Shown one piece after another: positions 37,501 to 50,900 of a stretch of DNA of 64,000 bases. Every line of letters starts with the position of its first letter. Positions within the stretch are counted from its first letter, which is position 1. The notes under the pieces are model-generated. The model made no database searches. It was not told where the DNA came from and saw only the letters and a list, made by a program, of their open reading frames with translations. The position numbers and the translations under genes were made by a program. Source of the DNA: Anomalospiza imberbis (taxonomy: Eukaryota > Chordata > Aves > Passeriformes > Viduidae); assembly GCF_031753505.1 (NCBI RefSeq), contig NC_089683.1, forward strand, positions 13,513,831 to 13,577,830, written 5' to 3'.

Positions 37501-38129
37501 AGAGGATGCAAAACAACAGTAGATGACAGTATTTGGCACAAATTCAGTGTAGTTTACATTAGCACCTACATTCTGGTGGTTTCTCCAATAATCTCTAGTC
37601 AATTGCTGCCTGTGAAGAAGTACTCATGCAGTACTCTGCAGAAGAGCTGCTTGCAAGACAGGACCTTCTAGCACAGACTCACAAAGACTTCCTGTAGACA
37701 AAAGGTGAATAATCCTCCTAAAAATTCAGGGTGAGGTGAAAATGAGAATAAAAGGATAAATAACAAGAAGGGAAAAATCCTAAGCAAAAGAGAAAACTGG
37801 TACTGTCCAGTGCTGGACAGAAGTCCCAAAATGCAACTGTTAATTCACCTCTAAAACAAGGGACTGGTGTTTAGTGGGAACAAATTTCATTCTCCTATTT
37901 TCAAGAGTCTGTCAATAATATCCTACAGCCTCCTCTGACTTCCAAAGGTTTCTTCCACAATAAACTCCTGCTTTGCTATTTCTAGTCAAAGCTAAGACAG
38001 AAATCCATGCAAGATGAATGGAAGGGGAAGCAAAGGTCAAAGAAAGATATTTCAATTCACATTTTTGCTTTTTAAAAACTAGCTATTAAATAACTTGGTA
38101 GTTTTGTCTGTCCTAGGCTTTGGTAACAG
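34581..38129. other. AT-rich noncoding DNA
   Basis: No gene, named repeat or GC-rich island is recognised. Frames are at most ~75 codons. T-rich runs lie near 36012-36060. Confidence 0.6.
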
Positions 38130-38208
38130 GATAGTTTGCCGCTGTGCTCTCTCAGAAGCCCCCTGGCTTTGCCTACCCGGCAGAGGCACGGTCAGCAGCG
38201 GAGGACAT

Positions 38209-38222
38209 CCCCCCCCCCCCCC
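38209..38222 (+). repeat. Poly-C run (C14)
   Basis: Fourteen C in a row inside the minus-strand LTR. G-quadruplex potential on the other strand, and likely length error in sequencing. Confidence 0.9.
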
Positions 38223-38701
38223 GTTTCTTGTGGCAGATTTGGGGAGCGGCTAAGACAGAGCGCTGTGCTGTCTGCCTTGTATGCAGGAGAGGCGGCATCC
38301 GAGAAAGTAATGAGGGAGTCGACTCACGGCCAGGAAAAGTCTCAGGTTTATTGTAAGCTCCAGGGAGCTCTGAGTTCCATGTCCCTACAGCCGAAAGTGA
38401 GTCACATGGCTTTCGTGATCACCTTAAGTACTGGGGCGGAGACAAGGGCGAAGGGACGCCCACTGTCCAATGGGGGAGTTTGGGGGAGTGGAAGGCAGGA
38501 GGACAGACAGAAACACAAACCAATGGGGGAAGGTTAAGGGAGGGACCCCTGGCCTTTGTCCACTCACTCGATGCCCAAGGTGGAAAAATTTGGGAGGGTG
38601 GGATTAGGAGCTGCATGATGGACAAGGCATCAGGGAGGGGTGGCATTGGAGGAGGGGCGGGAAAGCTCAGGGTGGAACCATTGGGAGAAAATGTTCACTA
38701 T

Positions 38702-38735
38702 GTTTGCCCCTTCACCATTGGGTGAAGGGGCAAAC
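38702..38735. repeat. Perfect 15-bp inverted repeat at LTR junction
   Basis: Arms gtttgccccttcacc (38702-38716) and ggtgaaggggcaaac (38721-38735) are exact reverse complements with a 4-base loop (attg). It lies at the 5' tip of the minus-strand LTR and may be part of that LTR's own end or a junction of two LTR tips. Confidence 0.95.
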
Positions 38736-38819
38736 CATTACAGAACTGTTACAATGATATAAAAACACACTACAACAATGGTTGTTTAATTTTCCCCTTG
38801 TATTTTCTGTGATACTTTT

Positions 38820-39645
38820 ATCAAGTAAAAGGTGCTGGAGCAGAGAGTCCCCTGCAGCCCTTATGCAGCCCATGATGAAGCTGCTGTTTCTTGTGGCCCA
38901 TGGAGGTCCATGGGGGAGCAGATATCCACCTGCAGTCCTGGAAGATGCAACACCAGAGCACATGGATTCCTGAAGGAGGTTGTGACCTTGTGGGAAGCCC
39001 CTGCGGGAAGCCCCTGCAGGAGCAGGCTCCTGTGGCTTATGGAGAGAGGAGCCCACACTGGAGGAGGTTTGCTGGCAGCAATTGTGACCCCATGGGAGAC
39101 CCAGAGTGGAGCAGCCTGTTCCTGAGGGACTGCACTCCGTGGGATGAACCCACTCTGGAGCAGTTTGTGAAGTGTACCCATAGGAAGGACTCATGTTGGA
39201 GCAGTGTGTGGAGGACTCTCTTCTTTGAGAGGAACCCAACACTGAAGCAAAGGAAGAGTGTCCTCCCCCTGAGTAGAAAGAAATGCCAGAGATGTGTTTT
39301 GAACTGGCCACGGCCCCTCTTCTCTGTTCCCATGCACTGCTGTGAGGGAGGAGACAGAAAACTCAGGAGTGACCTTGAGTCCAGAAGCAAGGACAGGGTG
39401 AGAAAATTAATTTTTTATTTTACATTTTCCTACTCTGATTTACTTGATAAAACATCAAGTCCATTTTTCCTCAAGTGGAGGGAGTCTGCTTTGCCCATGA
39501 CAGTAACTGCTCAGTGATCTCTCCCTGTCCTTATCTCAACCCACAAGTCTTTCATTTATTTTCTTTCCTCTCCCCAGCTGAGGAGGGCATTGATAGAGCA
39601 GCACTAGGTGTACCCCTGCCATCTGAGCAGCATCAACCCACCATA
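38820..39645 (+). mobile_element. Avian ERVL LTR, plus strand
   Basis: I recognise the order of phrases of a common avian ERVL LTR: ctggagcagagagtcccctg, repeated 'ggagcag' and 'cccatgg' modules at ~40-60-bp intervals, gtgtcctccccctgag, cagtgatctctccctgtcct, tatctcaacccacaagtctt, then the U5 gctgaggagggcattgatag and the tip catcaacccacca. The usual end CCACCACA appears here as ccaccata, so the tip is mutated or the end is at 39643. The 5' end is unclear (38700-38830) because it abuts the opposite LTR, and no target-site duplication was found. The two large overlapping frames here (208 codons plus, 199 codons minus) are by-products of the modular GC-rich sequence. Confidence 0.82.
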
Positions 39646-42600
39646 ATCTTAAAAAACTGCTAGCCTCCAGTAAATATTGAAATACTTGTGTTCCAGAAGC
39701 TTACAGTATGAAATTTCAACAAAGTTCCCTGAGAGATAATTGTTAAAAAAGATATCTTTTCACAGTTCACTGTAAGAAAAATTTCATTAGAACAGATGTT
39801 TTAATGTGTTAAGTCACAGGTAGTTACATACATGTTTTCTTCAGCCTGTGAAAATAATGTTAAGAAAATACTCTACAATCTGTGTGTAATCTTAACATTT
39901 TATAAATATAAAAATGAGAGAGAAAGGGCTAGTTCACTTTCAGCATTTCAGATGGACTATAAAATATGCTTAATATATTTTGTTCTGTACTTTTCAAATT
40001 AGCTTACATTTTGAGTTGACCATCTACTCCATTTCCATAGATAAGGCTACTGGAATTTTAGGCTTTTTAAAATGAAAGAAAAAAAAGAAGAGATTTTATA
40101 GACTTTTAATCAGTTTTTGCAAAGACATCAATCTGACCTGAATTCTTTTCTACCTTACAATTTGTGTTACCTGTGTTTCCCTCATAGATCAGTGTTAAAA
40201 CTCCTCTTGGCTTTCTGGATCAGACTTTGAATGATTTTCAGGTATAATGTTATACAAAGGCTGCTAAAAATACGAATAATATATGTCTACTACTTCAACT
40301 CTGCAGGCCATGTTTGAGATACATAAATACTATTTTTGTATGATTTTTCTTAGATTGAGCTATGAACAGTTACTAGTGAGAATACTTTAAGACTGGTTGA
40401 ATTTTTATATGCTCAACAGTAGTATTTCTGCAGCGATATAATGAAGATTTCAGTCCCTATATCCTAAATCTTTATTTTACACATTTTTGGGAGCTTTATG
40501 GTCTATAATATTTCATTGTTCAGTGGGGGCTTGAAGGCAGTAGACATCTTTGCTGTGATTTTAATGAGCTTTGGGTCAACTTTATTATACTCTGGGAAAA
40601 TGGAGTATTCCTAGATGACGATACAAATTTAGATTTTGAGTAAAAGTCGAGATATTCAAAGAAGTTAAGGCCAAAAAAATTATGATGATAATTTAATTTT
40701 CTGTTCCATATAACTATAATATCACACAAAAATTACTGTGTCAAACCATGTGGGAATTATTGACTGTAACTAGTGTAAAAGAGATTGTGGAGAAGTATAA
40801 AATAGATTGTGGAGAAAATGAAGAAAACTGAGAAAGAGAGAAATCAAGTTGTTAAGAGCTGGTAAAAATGGAACTCTTCAAATGGTCTTCCTCACAAGAA
40901 AGGAATTTTATCCACATTCCAGAAAAAATTTTTGTTAACACCTGTGGCAGAATCTAGACTATGCACATACACACTCCAAGTTCTACCCTTATCTACCTTT
41001 CTTCAATGTGGGACTAGGAATCATCATAAATATCCCAAATAGTGCCATGACAGTGGTCCAGACTTGTCTTGATGGGGAAATTCAGGGATTTTTTTCTCTT
41101 ACAGTATCTCAAATATTAATCTATAAGGCAGAAGCAATGACTTGATGTTTTAGATCCCCCTACCTGAATATTGTCCAGTACCTTAAAGCATGAGATGTGG
41201 TGTTGAGGAACCTGGGAAAAGGCAAAGATGAAAATAGCAGGATTGCAACCCTAATTATCAGGAGAAAAAACTTTGACCTGTTCAGGCATCTTCTTGGAAG
41301 AGGTCTGTGAGATAAACTCCTGAAAGTAAACCCAAGAGAGCTGGCTAATTTTAAAGGATGATCTTCTTTAAGTTTATGAATTAACAATTCTGAAATAAAT
41401 AAAAAACAACAGAAAGGCAGCAGGAGGTCTGCATGGGCAAACAACAAGCTTCTGATAAAACCCCAAAAAGATATATAAGTGGGAGCAGGTTCCGATCATA
41501 CAGTCAACAATCAAGGGCAGTGTCAAAATTGTCACCTCCAAGATATTATGTGCCTTCGCAAAAATTCCACAATGCAGCTATAGAGCCATGAAACTGTATC
41601 TTCTTATTTTTCATGTGTTTGTGTTTTTTTCTCTGGTTCGGTCTATTATGCTATGCTTTGATGCCATAACTGTTCCAAAGCCCTTGCAAAGGGTACAATC
41701 ACCACCAGAGCCAGTGTGTCACTGTAGAACTTGCAAGCAGAAAGTCATTTAGGTGGACAAACATCACAAGAAACATTTCTTCTCTCTCTTCCTGACACTT
41801 GAGCTTTCTCTTGAATATCTAGATAAGATACTACTGATTAAGCCTGAGGATGCTAAATGACTCAAATCTTCCTAGAAACAAATTGTATTTTAATTTTCCA
41901 AATGGTCAGCATCACAAGCTGATAGGCAAGTACCCTCCTCCCCTCTGGTAGCCTGTCCATCTCTTGTGTCTTTTCCCACTCAAGCATGAGGTGTGGTACT
42001 TACAAAAGCTTATGGGATAACTCAACCTCAGGACATTTGTGATCAGCAGTGACACTGATAAGGAATGCCATTTTTTGCCCTGGACATCCCCCTTGTATTT
42101 CCTGGAAAGTGAGGAAAATAAAGTTTTAATTTATCTTCATGTTTGTCCTTGTCACAGATAATAATTGCTGATACTCAAACAGCTTTTCAAATAACCAAGA
42201 ACATTCCGATTTTCAGGTCAATCATCTCATCATAACACAGTTATGTATATAATATATAATGTTCTCTAACTCACCTAATGAAATATAAATAAATAAATAA
42301 ATAAATACACTATAAGATCCTATTTTTCTCTACACAAAACAATGTTTTTTTTCTGGGACAAAAGCAATTCAAGCTTTCTTATGTTAAATAAAAATAAATA
42401 GTATTCTGGACTTGGAAAAGAAATGCCCTCTGTTTCTTTAAAAGTATATGGCCCTGATATTACGGCCTGAGGACTTTCTTTGACATGATTAAAAAACCAC
42501 CTATATATCTGCAATTTGATCTCAATAGAAATAGTTGCTGTTCCATCACATTTAAGATGAACTGCTTGGACTCCTGTGACTCAGTGATGAGTATAGTCAC

Positions 42601-43084
42601 AAGACAGTTAAATTTAAATTATATCAATTTCAGTTTAGTTTGGATCAGATTGCACATTTTTGCAATATGATTGCTTTTTTTCCCTAGTGAAAACATATGT
42701 AATTTTACATTGTGCATAAATTCCATCATGATTTAGAGGTTCCCTGCCTTCCCAAAAAGATATTCTTCTTGCACAACCAGAAGTGCCCCTGAGCTGCATG
42801 TGATTTCATGGATGGCAGAACATTGATTTCACAACACAGACAGGGACATAACTTCGAATTACTCTAAAATTTCAGCTAAATGTGTGAAGAAAATAGCTCC
42901 TAACTGGCATTCCTTCAAATGCCATCAGGTTTTTTGTTTAGTACAACAGCATTTAGTAACAGTTGTATTTACAAGATGTATGTACCAGCATCCAAGATTG
43001 AGTTAAACATCATATTATTGATAGGAGTAACTAATAGCATCAAGCTCAAATCAGAGTAGTTGGTGAGTAGATGACATAGCCTGG
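39646..43084. other. AT-rich noncoding DNA
   Basis: No gene or named repeat is recognised except a short (AAAT)n at 42286-42306. The longest frame is 95 codons (minus, 41160-41447) without a known motif. Confidence 0.6.
42286..42306. repeat. (AAAT)n microsatellite, ~5 units
   Basis: Short pure aaat/taaa tetranucleotide run. Confidence 0.9.
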
Positions 43085-43310
43085 GATCCAGGGGTTTGTG
43101 AGACCTTGGGACCAGCTAGAGTATCAAAGTGACCAGGGTGTCCCCAGCTGCTGTGTGTGTGTGATTTGTGGACAGAATGGTCTGTGCCAGCAACCTGCAG
43201 GGCTGCAGCCTCAGAGTTCATCTGTCCATGCTCCAGCAGCTGAGAAGGCTGGGATACAGAGGCCAGCTACCGGGCAGAGTGTCTGAGCCCAGCTACTGGA
43301 GAAATTAATG
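43085..43310. other. GC-rich block of unknown type
   Basis: About 225 bp with clearly higher GC than the flanks, abruptly bounded on the right by ~170 bp of A/T-rich sequence rich in ATAT. It contains ccccagctgctgtgtgtgtg and cagcctcagagttcatctgt, and later gggcagagtgtctgagccca. The abrupt composition change and phrasing suggest a fragment of an interspersed repeat, perhaps LTR-derived, but I cannot name it. A 62-codon plus frame (43098-43286) spans it without a known motif. Confidence 0.4.
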
Positions 43311-43562
43311 AGATGTTAAAAAAAAATTAAAAATATATAAATATAAAAATATGTATATATAGACATATATCTTTGTATATATATATAGATAGACAAAATT
43401 ATATATTTATTTTCTATCTAATACATTAGTACATATTTATTTAATATATACCTATTTATATCTATTATATTTTTTTTTCCTACAAAAGGACCATTCAGAG
43501 AGGCGAGCAGAATATGAATATTTGTGTTGTCTGCTTTCTGAATGCTTCATGTTTCTGCTTGT

Positions 43563-43670
43563 ATTTTCTGTGCAGCCAGTCATGTAAATATTTTCATATA
43601 TACATTGTGCATATGTGTGCTCTACATGCTTAGCCTTTCTCCAGCTTCAACCTGGCTGCACAGAGAAAAT
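43563..43670. repeat. Inverted repeat, 17-bp arms, ~72-bp loop
   Basis: attttctgtgcagccag at 43563-43579 is complementary to ctggctgcacagagaaaat at 43652-43670, apart from one extra AG/GA step in the second arm. The loop is AT-rich. Could be the ends of a short terminal-inverted-repeat element, a hairpin RNA precursor, or chance. Confidence 0.7.
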
Positions 43671-44851
43671 GAAAGTTTACAGGACAGAAAGAGTTTTTAA
43701 ATGCATTAGTACAAACATTGCAACTTAAAATTACTTTAATGAAACATTTGTAAAATGATTCATTGTGTCTCAATTGAGGCTGCAAATATAGAAATTATGT
43801 AATGATGAGGATGGAAAATAGACTATTTTCATTATGTAGAACTGATTTAAGTTCTATTTATTTGAAACTTTCTGTAGTTTTTAAAAGCAAGAAGGAATAT
43901 AAATTCTACGACTATTTCTTTGTTTCTGTTAAAGTCAAACTGTGAATTCCTATTAAAATTTTCACATTATCACTCAAAACTGAACAGTAAAATCAGTATG
44001 AAATTACAAAGAAATCTCTGTATAATCTAACTGCAATTTGATGACCAATGTCTTTAAGATGCATGAGTGAGCTGAAAGTTAGGACCATGAGAAGGGAGAG
44101 AATTATTCTGTTGTCTAAAATGTGTCAGCAAGACCCATTGGCAATTCTTTTTTGTTTACTGTGTTGAAGCCGATCATCTAAAACAGATCAAAGTGACAAT
44201 TCACTTTGTACAAATATACATCTGTCTGTACCAGGAAAGAACATTTTAGTCATTTTTTTCTTTTGTTTGCAACTACTACTCTAGTAACTTTTGGAGAAAA
44301 CAGTTTTCTGATGAATTTAATACAGGTGTTTGAATTATTTTAAAATATCAATAAACTCAAAACTATCTTGTAATTTAGTAAAATATAGATTCTGGGTCAA
44401 GGGCCCCACAGGCAAGGTGACACAGAGGGTAACCACAAGTGACAGTACATCAGAAAGGGATACAGCCACAGCAATAGAGAAATTACTCTAGTGACAGACA
44501 CACATGAAAACCACTGCAGATGAGCCATGAATTATGCAGGTGGAAGCATATGATATTAAAAAGAAAAAAAAAAAAAAAAAGTAGAAAAGCATGAAATGTT
44601 TTTTGGTTTGCTAATAAGAATTGTTTATCATTTAAAAATTGGGAACAGCTCAGGGATAATAATTAAGGATGAAATTAGAGCAATTTTTTTGAAAATGTGC
44701 TGAATTTTTTCCTCTTTAACTTTTAACTCCTTGAAAAGGAGTAAGGCAAAAAAAAGCTTCTCAAAACACTCTTGGTGTAATTTCAATCAGAGCAACTTGG
44801 AACTTACCTTGGTTAAAATCCATTTTTAAGTGGTATATTAACCTGTTCTGT

Positions 44852-44912
44852 GGGAAAGGGAAAGAGATAGGGAGAGGGAAAGGGAAAGGGAAAGAGAAAG
44901 AGAAAGGGAAAG
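44852..44912 (+). repeat. Purine-rich (GGGAAA)n tract
   Basis: About 60 bp of GGGAAA and AGAAAG units, with one T (gagatag) interrupting. Low-complexity polypurine. Confidence 0.9.
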
Positions 44913-47900
44913 TATTGACGCATGTTTCACGTAGAATCTTTCTATATGTTTATTGCAGGATTTAAAAATAAAATGTATTTCTATGACTAAATTGCAGATT
45001 TGCTGAGTTTGTATATTCTACTCACATAACCACTGAACTAAAAAAAAAAAACAATTGCTGCAATTGCCTCTCCATATTATACATATTTTAGTTTTACAAG
45101 TAATTTCTGTAATTACATTTAAAAAAGGAAATTTTTGTAATGAACTGAAATAATTTTCAGTGTTCTTGGCACTCTAAAGAAATTCTACGTGTATCCAAAA
45201 AAACTGTGCATTCATTCCATTATTTGTAGATTATTTTTAAAAAGAATATGCAATATTCATTGGTAAAGGCAAAGAAAATCATCCTGGAAATGTATAAGAT
45301 TTACTGTTTTCCTCAAGACATCCTAAGTCTTCATTAAACATTGCAACCATTCCTACTGGTTCAAATAGTCTTTTTGCATTAAATCCTGCCTGTACCAGCT
45401 CACTTTGTACTGACACATGGATTCAGCAAGGAGATGTAAATGATTAGGAGATACTTCTTTATACTCCCTTATATCCAACAATATTTGACCCTAGCTTTTC
45501 TCTAAGAAATAGTATCTTGATCAATGTAGTGAATCAAATTTGTCCTAGGTCAGAGTTTTATTACAGTCTGAGTTAGCAGTGTCACCTACTAACCGAATAA
45601 CACATCTTCCTGCACTCTGCACTTTTGCTGCCATCAGAGCTCTGACCATGGCCTTTCTGCCCAGTACTTATCACATACTGTTCAAAACCCTTGCTTTTGA
45701 AACTTTTTTTGAAAGTTTTGCTTTTGAACAATTGCTGAACAATGTATCTATTTGATTGATTAAAAAACCTTAATGTATGTGAGGAACATAACACTCCACT
45801 GAGTTGATAAAGGAAAAGGGATGTTTCTCCTCACAGCACGAATCCCACTGCTGACGTTGCAGCAAAAACTTGATTTTTTAAAATTATTATTTAATTTTTA
45901 AATCCAACTGTTTTGTTATTGGCAGTGCTACCTTTCACTTACTAGTGATAAAAGCTATTGTTGACAATAGTTGCCCTGGTGACCTAGGTTGTTGGCTGGA
46001 GAGCATGTCAGCACATGTATTCTGTTTATTTCATAGCAGCAAGATGCCAAAGCAATCACTGTCCTAATTTGTCTAGAGATCCCCAGCTCCTCTCCTGCTT
46101 ATCTGAATCCTCTGTGAATCCAGATCACTCTTTTTTTTTTTTTTTTCTCTAAAAAGTTCTTGCCCAAACTTACAACTTGCTCTATGATTAGTTTGGACAT
46201 GGAAAAGTCCCATTAGTTCTCTTTTTTTTCTACCTTTGTGATACAAACTTCTTTCAATTTTCACTGTTCTTCACAGTAAACCTTCACTGTTAAAATGAAG
46301 TCATTTAAAGGATCCAAACTGACATTTCTGGAAAGTGGTATCTTCAGTTCCACTGAATAATATATGCAGCACTTTGGATTGTGATCTCTGTCAGTATGAA
46401 GCATCCCTGTTCAGGTGAGAATGTCTTTATCAGGCAGTTCAGCCAGGAAGACTAACAGAAATGTTAGCCAGAAGAGAATCCTGGAGGTTTTTCAGACCAG
46501 AATTTTAGCTGGATTTAGTGCTAGCACTAGGTGAAGTCAGTCTGTTTTCTCTAGCCAAGGTTTGAGAACTTGCAAAGATGGAGATAACCCATTCCAGAGA
46601 GCATTACCCTAGTGATTTCCATTTAACTAAAAAATTTCCTAAAATAAAAAGATTTATTCTAAAAAAGACAACAGGACTAGAGCTTCTTTGGGATGATGGT
46701 TTTGTAATAACTGTGTATGTCAAACTGCTTCATATAAGCTATGCAACTCCAACATAGCCGGTGTATTCTTCATTCAAAGTTAATTACAGGGAAAGAGATA
46801 TTTGTATATTACTTTAGCATACCTCAATGGCTAGATGATACAATTCTACTTACCCCTAATGGAAAAATGTTTAGTTTATTAACTTAGCATGACTGAATAT
46901 TTATACCAACTTTGTAAAAATAACTGTTATTCAAGTTACCACAGATTTCCCACACTGAGAGCTGTGTAAGAATTAACTGGGGGATTTATCTGGTATCTAG
47001 ATGTTTCAACCTAATTGTTTCTCTGTCTGATGAATTCTATTATTTATTCAAGAAACATATGGGATGCCAGTAGGGGTGACGGGTCAAAGTCCCACATTAA
47101 ACACTTCTTAATTTTTTAGACAATGTACTGAACTCTGCTGTTGTCTTAGGACTACTGAAAGACCAAGTCTTTGTCTTTGAAAAAAAGTAGTCCTCTAATG
47201 AGGACTGATAAATATTTCCAGATTATTTAACTTGCAAAATTTCATGGGAAAGAGCTTACATGATGAAATATAGCATATTTCATATTTATATAGAATATTT
47301 CATATTCAGCATAAGCAGAATCACTTTCTTTCTGAAATACATTCCTGTAATTAAAGTCTTCAAACATGACACACTTGATTTTTTGAAGGGCTAAAGGCAA
47401 TTTTTATTTAATATTCCACAAAAAACAAGCAAAGAAAAAAACAAAAACAAAAACAAAACAAAAAAAAACCCTCTTAAAAATAAATTCTAAAACATTCTTC
47501 ACCTCTTTTGCTCTCATGTTATGGAAAACCACTAACATAAGCATAGGAGCTTACTCTCTATATATAACCATTTTGCCTCTTTTATGAAAAGGGCTAAATT
47601 ATACACAGATGAATAAAACAGCTAATATGAGAAAAAGATGCAGAAACCCAAGGAATCTGTACCACCAGATTTTAGTAAGAATGAAGAAAGAGAAGCTCTT
47701 TGAACATATGGCTTTCTGTTTACATTTCCAGTTAGAAAACTGTGATTTCCATGGGTGTAGAAGACATCAGGAGTATTCTGGTTAACGGAAGGGAGTGGCT
47801 GCAATAGTTACTAGAATAACATATTATTATGCAAAAGAGATCACTACAGGGAAATGGTAGTTTGAGTAAAGTGCAAATATTTGTATCACTCCTGAAACAA

Positions 47901-50900
47901 TTTAAAAAATTTTTATTACTCTTGAGAGACTCATGACACACCTAATAGCATATAATGATTATGTATGTTAGTAACAAATTGGAGGAGATTTTAAAAGTAT
48001 TTCAGGGCAAGAGTGAGACCCAAAATAAAGCTGAATAACTGAAGTAATTCCTCTAAAAGCAGAATATGCTTTTATTTGATCTGCCAGCAATAATTTTTGA
48101 TGGAATTAATTGCACATGAAAATCATTGACAAGATGTGCAGAATGGACCTGATAAACTTGATCTGTAGCTCCCTGACTTATCAGTGTTGGTTGAAACACC
48201 AACTGTACTACAGAAAATACAATATAATCATAACTTCAACTCAGGAGTCAGAAAAGTCCATTTTCTGATGGTTTTTCTGGGTCATTTTATTCATTTAATG
48301 CATAATGCATTCCCATCTCCACCTCCTGTACCAAACATGAATTGGAATTTTTGACCCTGATTCTGCAAGGTACATAAGCATTTTAAATTAAGTACAAAGT
48401 GAGGAGCACTTTGGTGTCTGAAATAGAATAATTAAAGGCTGATGTGTAAAAAAAGCTCCACAAACCTTTGTTCCAAATTACTCTAAGGTGAACACAGGGG
48501 AGGACTTACATGAAACGCCTGAGATGTTTTAAGGGCTCCTTGGTATAAGATAAACATCCCTTTTTCCTACCTTGCCCTTTCTGTCCCTATTCCTGCCATC
48601 CTTTTACTTTTTTTCTCAACATTCATTTTCTACTGAATCCATTAAGCAAAAAACCAAAATAGAATATTTCTCTCTCTCTCTTTTTCTCTGTAACTGTGTT
48701 AGTTCTCTGTCTGTTTAGACACACTCAGGTTGTGGTGGTCAAACAAAGACTGCATGCCAAATATGCAGCACATGGAAGGAATAAAAAAGGAGGTAAAAAT
48801 TTATACTGGCAATGCCATTAATTGTAATTCTATTCCAAAATTCACTGTATGTCTTTTGTTTAACTTGAAATAAACTTTAGTAACTCAATGTCATCTCCTA
48901 GGTATGTACAGATGCTGTTTCCTGGTTTGATAGGAAGAAGCAAAAGCAGAAACAAGCAGCTATCTGCCATCTTTCAATTAAAAGAAAAGAAAAGAAAAAG
49001 ATTTAAAAAAAAGCAAGGTTCTTCAATACATGAAGTGATACCTGTGGAGCAGCTGAAGTGTCTGCTTCTAGATGTCCCATCCAAAGGCACCCAAAACTAA
49101 TTTTTGGAAAATAAAGTAATCCCAAATTTTTTGACAGAGCAGACTTGTCACAGTTTAATTCCCTATAGGCTTGTTAAATTGAGTTTATTTTGTTGAGGGG
49201 AAAAAGAATATTTTTAAGTACATGTATCCACAGTATAAAACGGGATATGTTTATGATGCAGTTGCTGTAGTGAGAGTACTCTTGCTGTTTTTAGCAGACC
49301 TTCGATCAGATACAGAGATGATATTTGTGATAATAAAGACAGACTACAAAAACCCAATCAACAAGGAATAGTCTGGGATAGCAGCAGGGAAGAGTCACAC
49401 TGATGTTGGAGAGAATGGTGAGGAGAGGAAGGAAATGAAAAATGAAAAAGGGAGGCAGAAGAAGCAGAACTTATAGGGGGAAATACTTTTCTTCTGTACA
49501 TCAAACACAGCTTAAGCTGCTGAGGTTCCACTTAGCCTTGCTGGTCCTGCTGGTGATGTAACAGAGGCTTATTCTGCCTCTGGCAGGCTGACCCTGCCTG
49601 GATGGCAGGTGCCTGCCAAAGCTTCTCTATCTGACCTCTTCAGATGGAGATTTTTGGGGCTGGCCTGTATCTGGCAAATGAAAAGTGAGAAATCACAGTA
49701 ATTTTACAGTTGTGTAACAGATCCATTTGTGAAAGTTTGCTTTACTACTGCATCTGTTCTGCCTTACAGGCAAATTACATGGTGAAGAGAAAGGGGAAAT
49801 AGACTGTAATTATCAAGGCAATGATAGCATCCACTTAGGAAACACTAAAATAGTTCTTTTCTTTATTGATTACTATACTTTTAGATTTGATTTTTTTAAA
49901 TGAATCTTATGTAAGCCAGTGATGGTTTTCTTTAAAGTTATATTCCATTTGGGAAGAGAAAGAATTCCAATATTACATTTTTCATTCATAACAACTCATC
50001 ATTTACAGTGGCTTCTTCTGCAAAATATTTTTGTTTTCATGTCAAACAAGAGAATTTTTTCTCTCTAAATTAAAACAGACTCCAAAAGGTTATAAAAACC
50101 CCAAGAATTTGAGAGTCATATGCAGTCTCTCTAGTGTATGAAATGTAGAGTTGTTAATTTTATGTTAATATGCAGATAAATAACAAGAATTGCAAAATGA
50201 TACTGATAATATACTTAACTTTTTCAAAATGTCCATAACAAAAATTATTAAAATCTGCAAATTCTCTTTTCCTTCTGTCTTTCTCTTAAAAACTGTTTTA
50301 CTTTTGTTATTTTTACAGTAATTTGTTACCTTAGTAGTAATAGTAGTAATTACTGGCCATAATTGCAATCTTAAAAGAAAATGAAGACAATGAGAAAAAG
50401 GTAATTTTTTTTGGATATGAATTATAAGCTTTCATACTATTAATTTGAAGAAGAAAATGATTGATTGAAAAACCATTTCAGAATCTTCAAGTTAATTAAG
50501 ACTGCAAGGGAATTTGTACTAGAGATCTGATACTACAGCAGGAATCAGACCAAATTTCTTCATAAAATACTGAATGGCAGACAGATAGATGCAGATAATA
50601 GATAAATAAAAGTAATTAGTATTAAGGTTCAGTTCATTTATATTTCCCCTTGTATTTTTTATTGAAGAATGCATATATATATTTCTTCTTGATTTAGTCA
50701 TGCATTCTACATGTTCATATATGAACATTAGTGCTGTATGTGTCTGTATGTTCAGTCATTTCTTGAGCAACCTGTGGGCTCACTGAAGATAGCACAGTAA
50801 ATATAATTCCCAACAGACATTGAGTTAAAATTATCTTCAGAAGTATGCAGATAATATTTCAGGATGAGCACAAACATTCAGTAAGAAAAAGATTAAGTAT

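Larger units (their letters stand above)
38130..38742 (-). mobile_element. ERV LTR, minus strand, left boundary uncertain
   Basis: This block is GC-rich with many CpG, in sharp contrast to its AT-rich left flank. On the minus strand it would open TGTAATGGTTTGCCCC at 38742 and carries CAATAAA (plus strand tttattg at 38348-38354) followed by a U5-like stretch. This layout is retroviral LTR. The strand rests on the single polyadenylation signal. I could not find matching target-site duplications, and the left end between about 38110 and 38145 is unresolved, so truncation or nesting with the next LTR is likely. It contains a 14-base C run (38209-38222). Family is not assigned; ERV1-like is a guess. 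Confidence 0.6.

Noticed and set aside
38712..39517. Overlapping frames of 208 codons (plus) and 199 codons (minus)
   Set aside because: Both lie in the modular GC-rich ERVL LTR, which is noncoding. Neither shows a protein motif.
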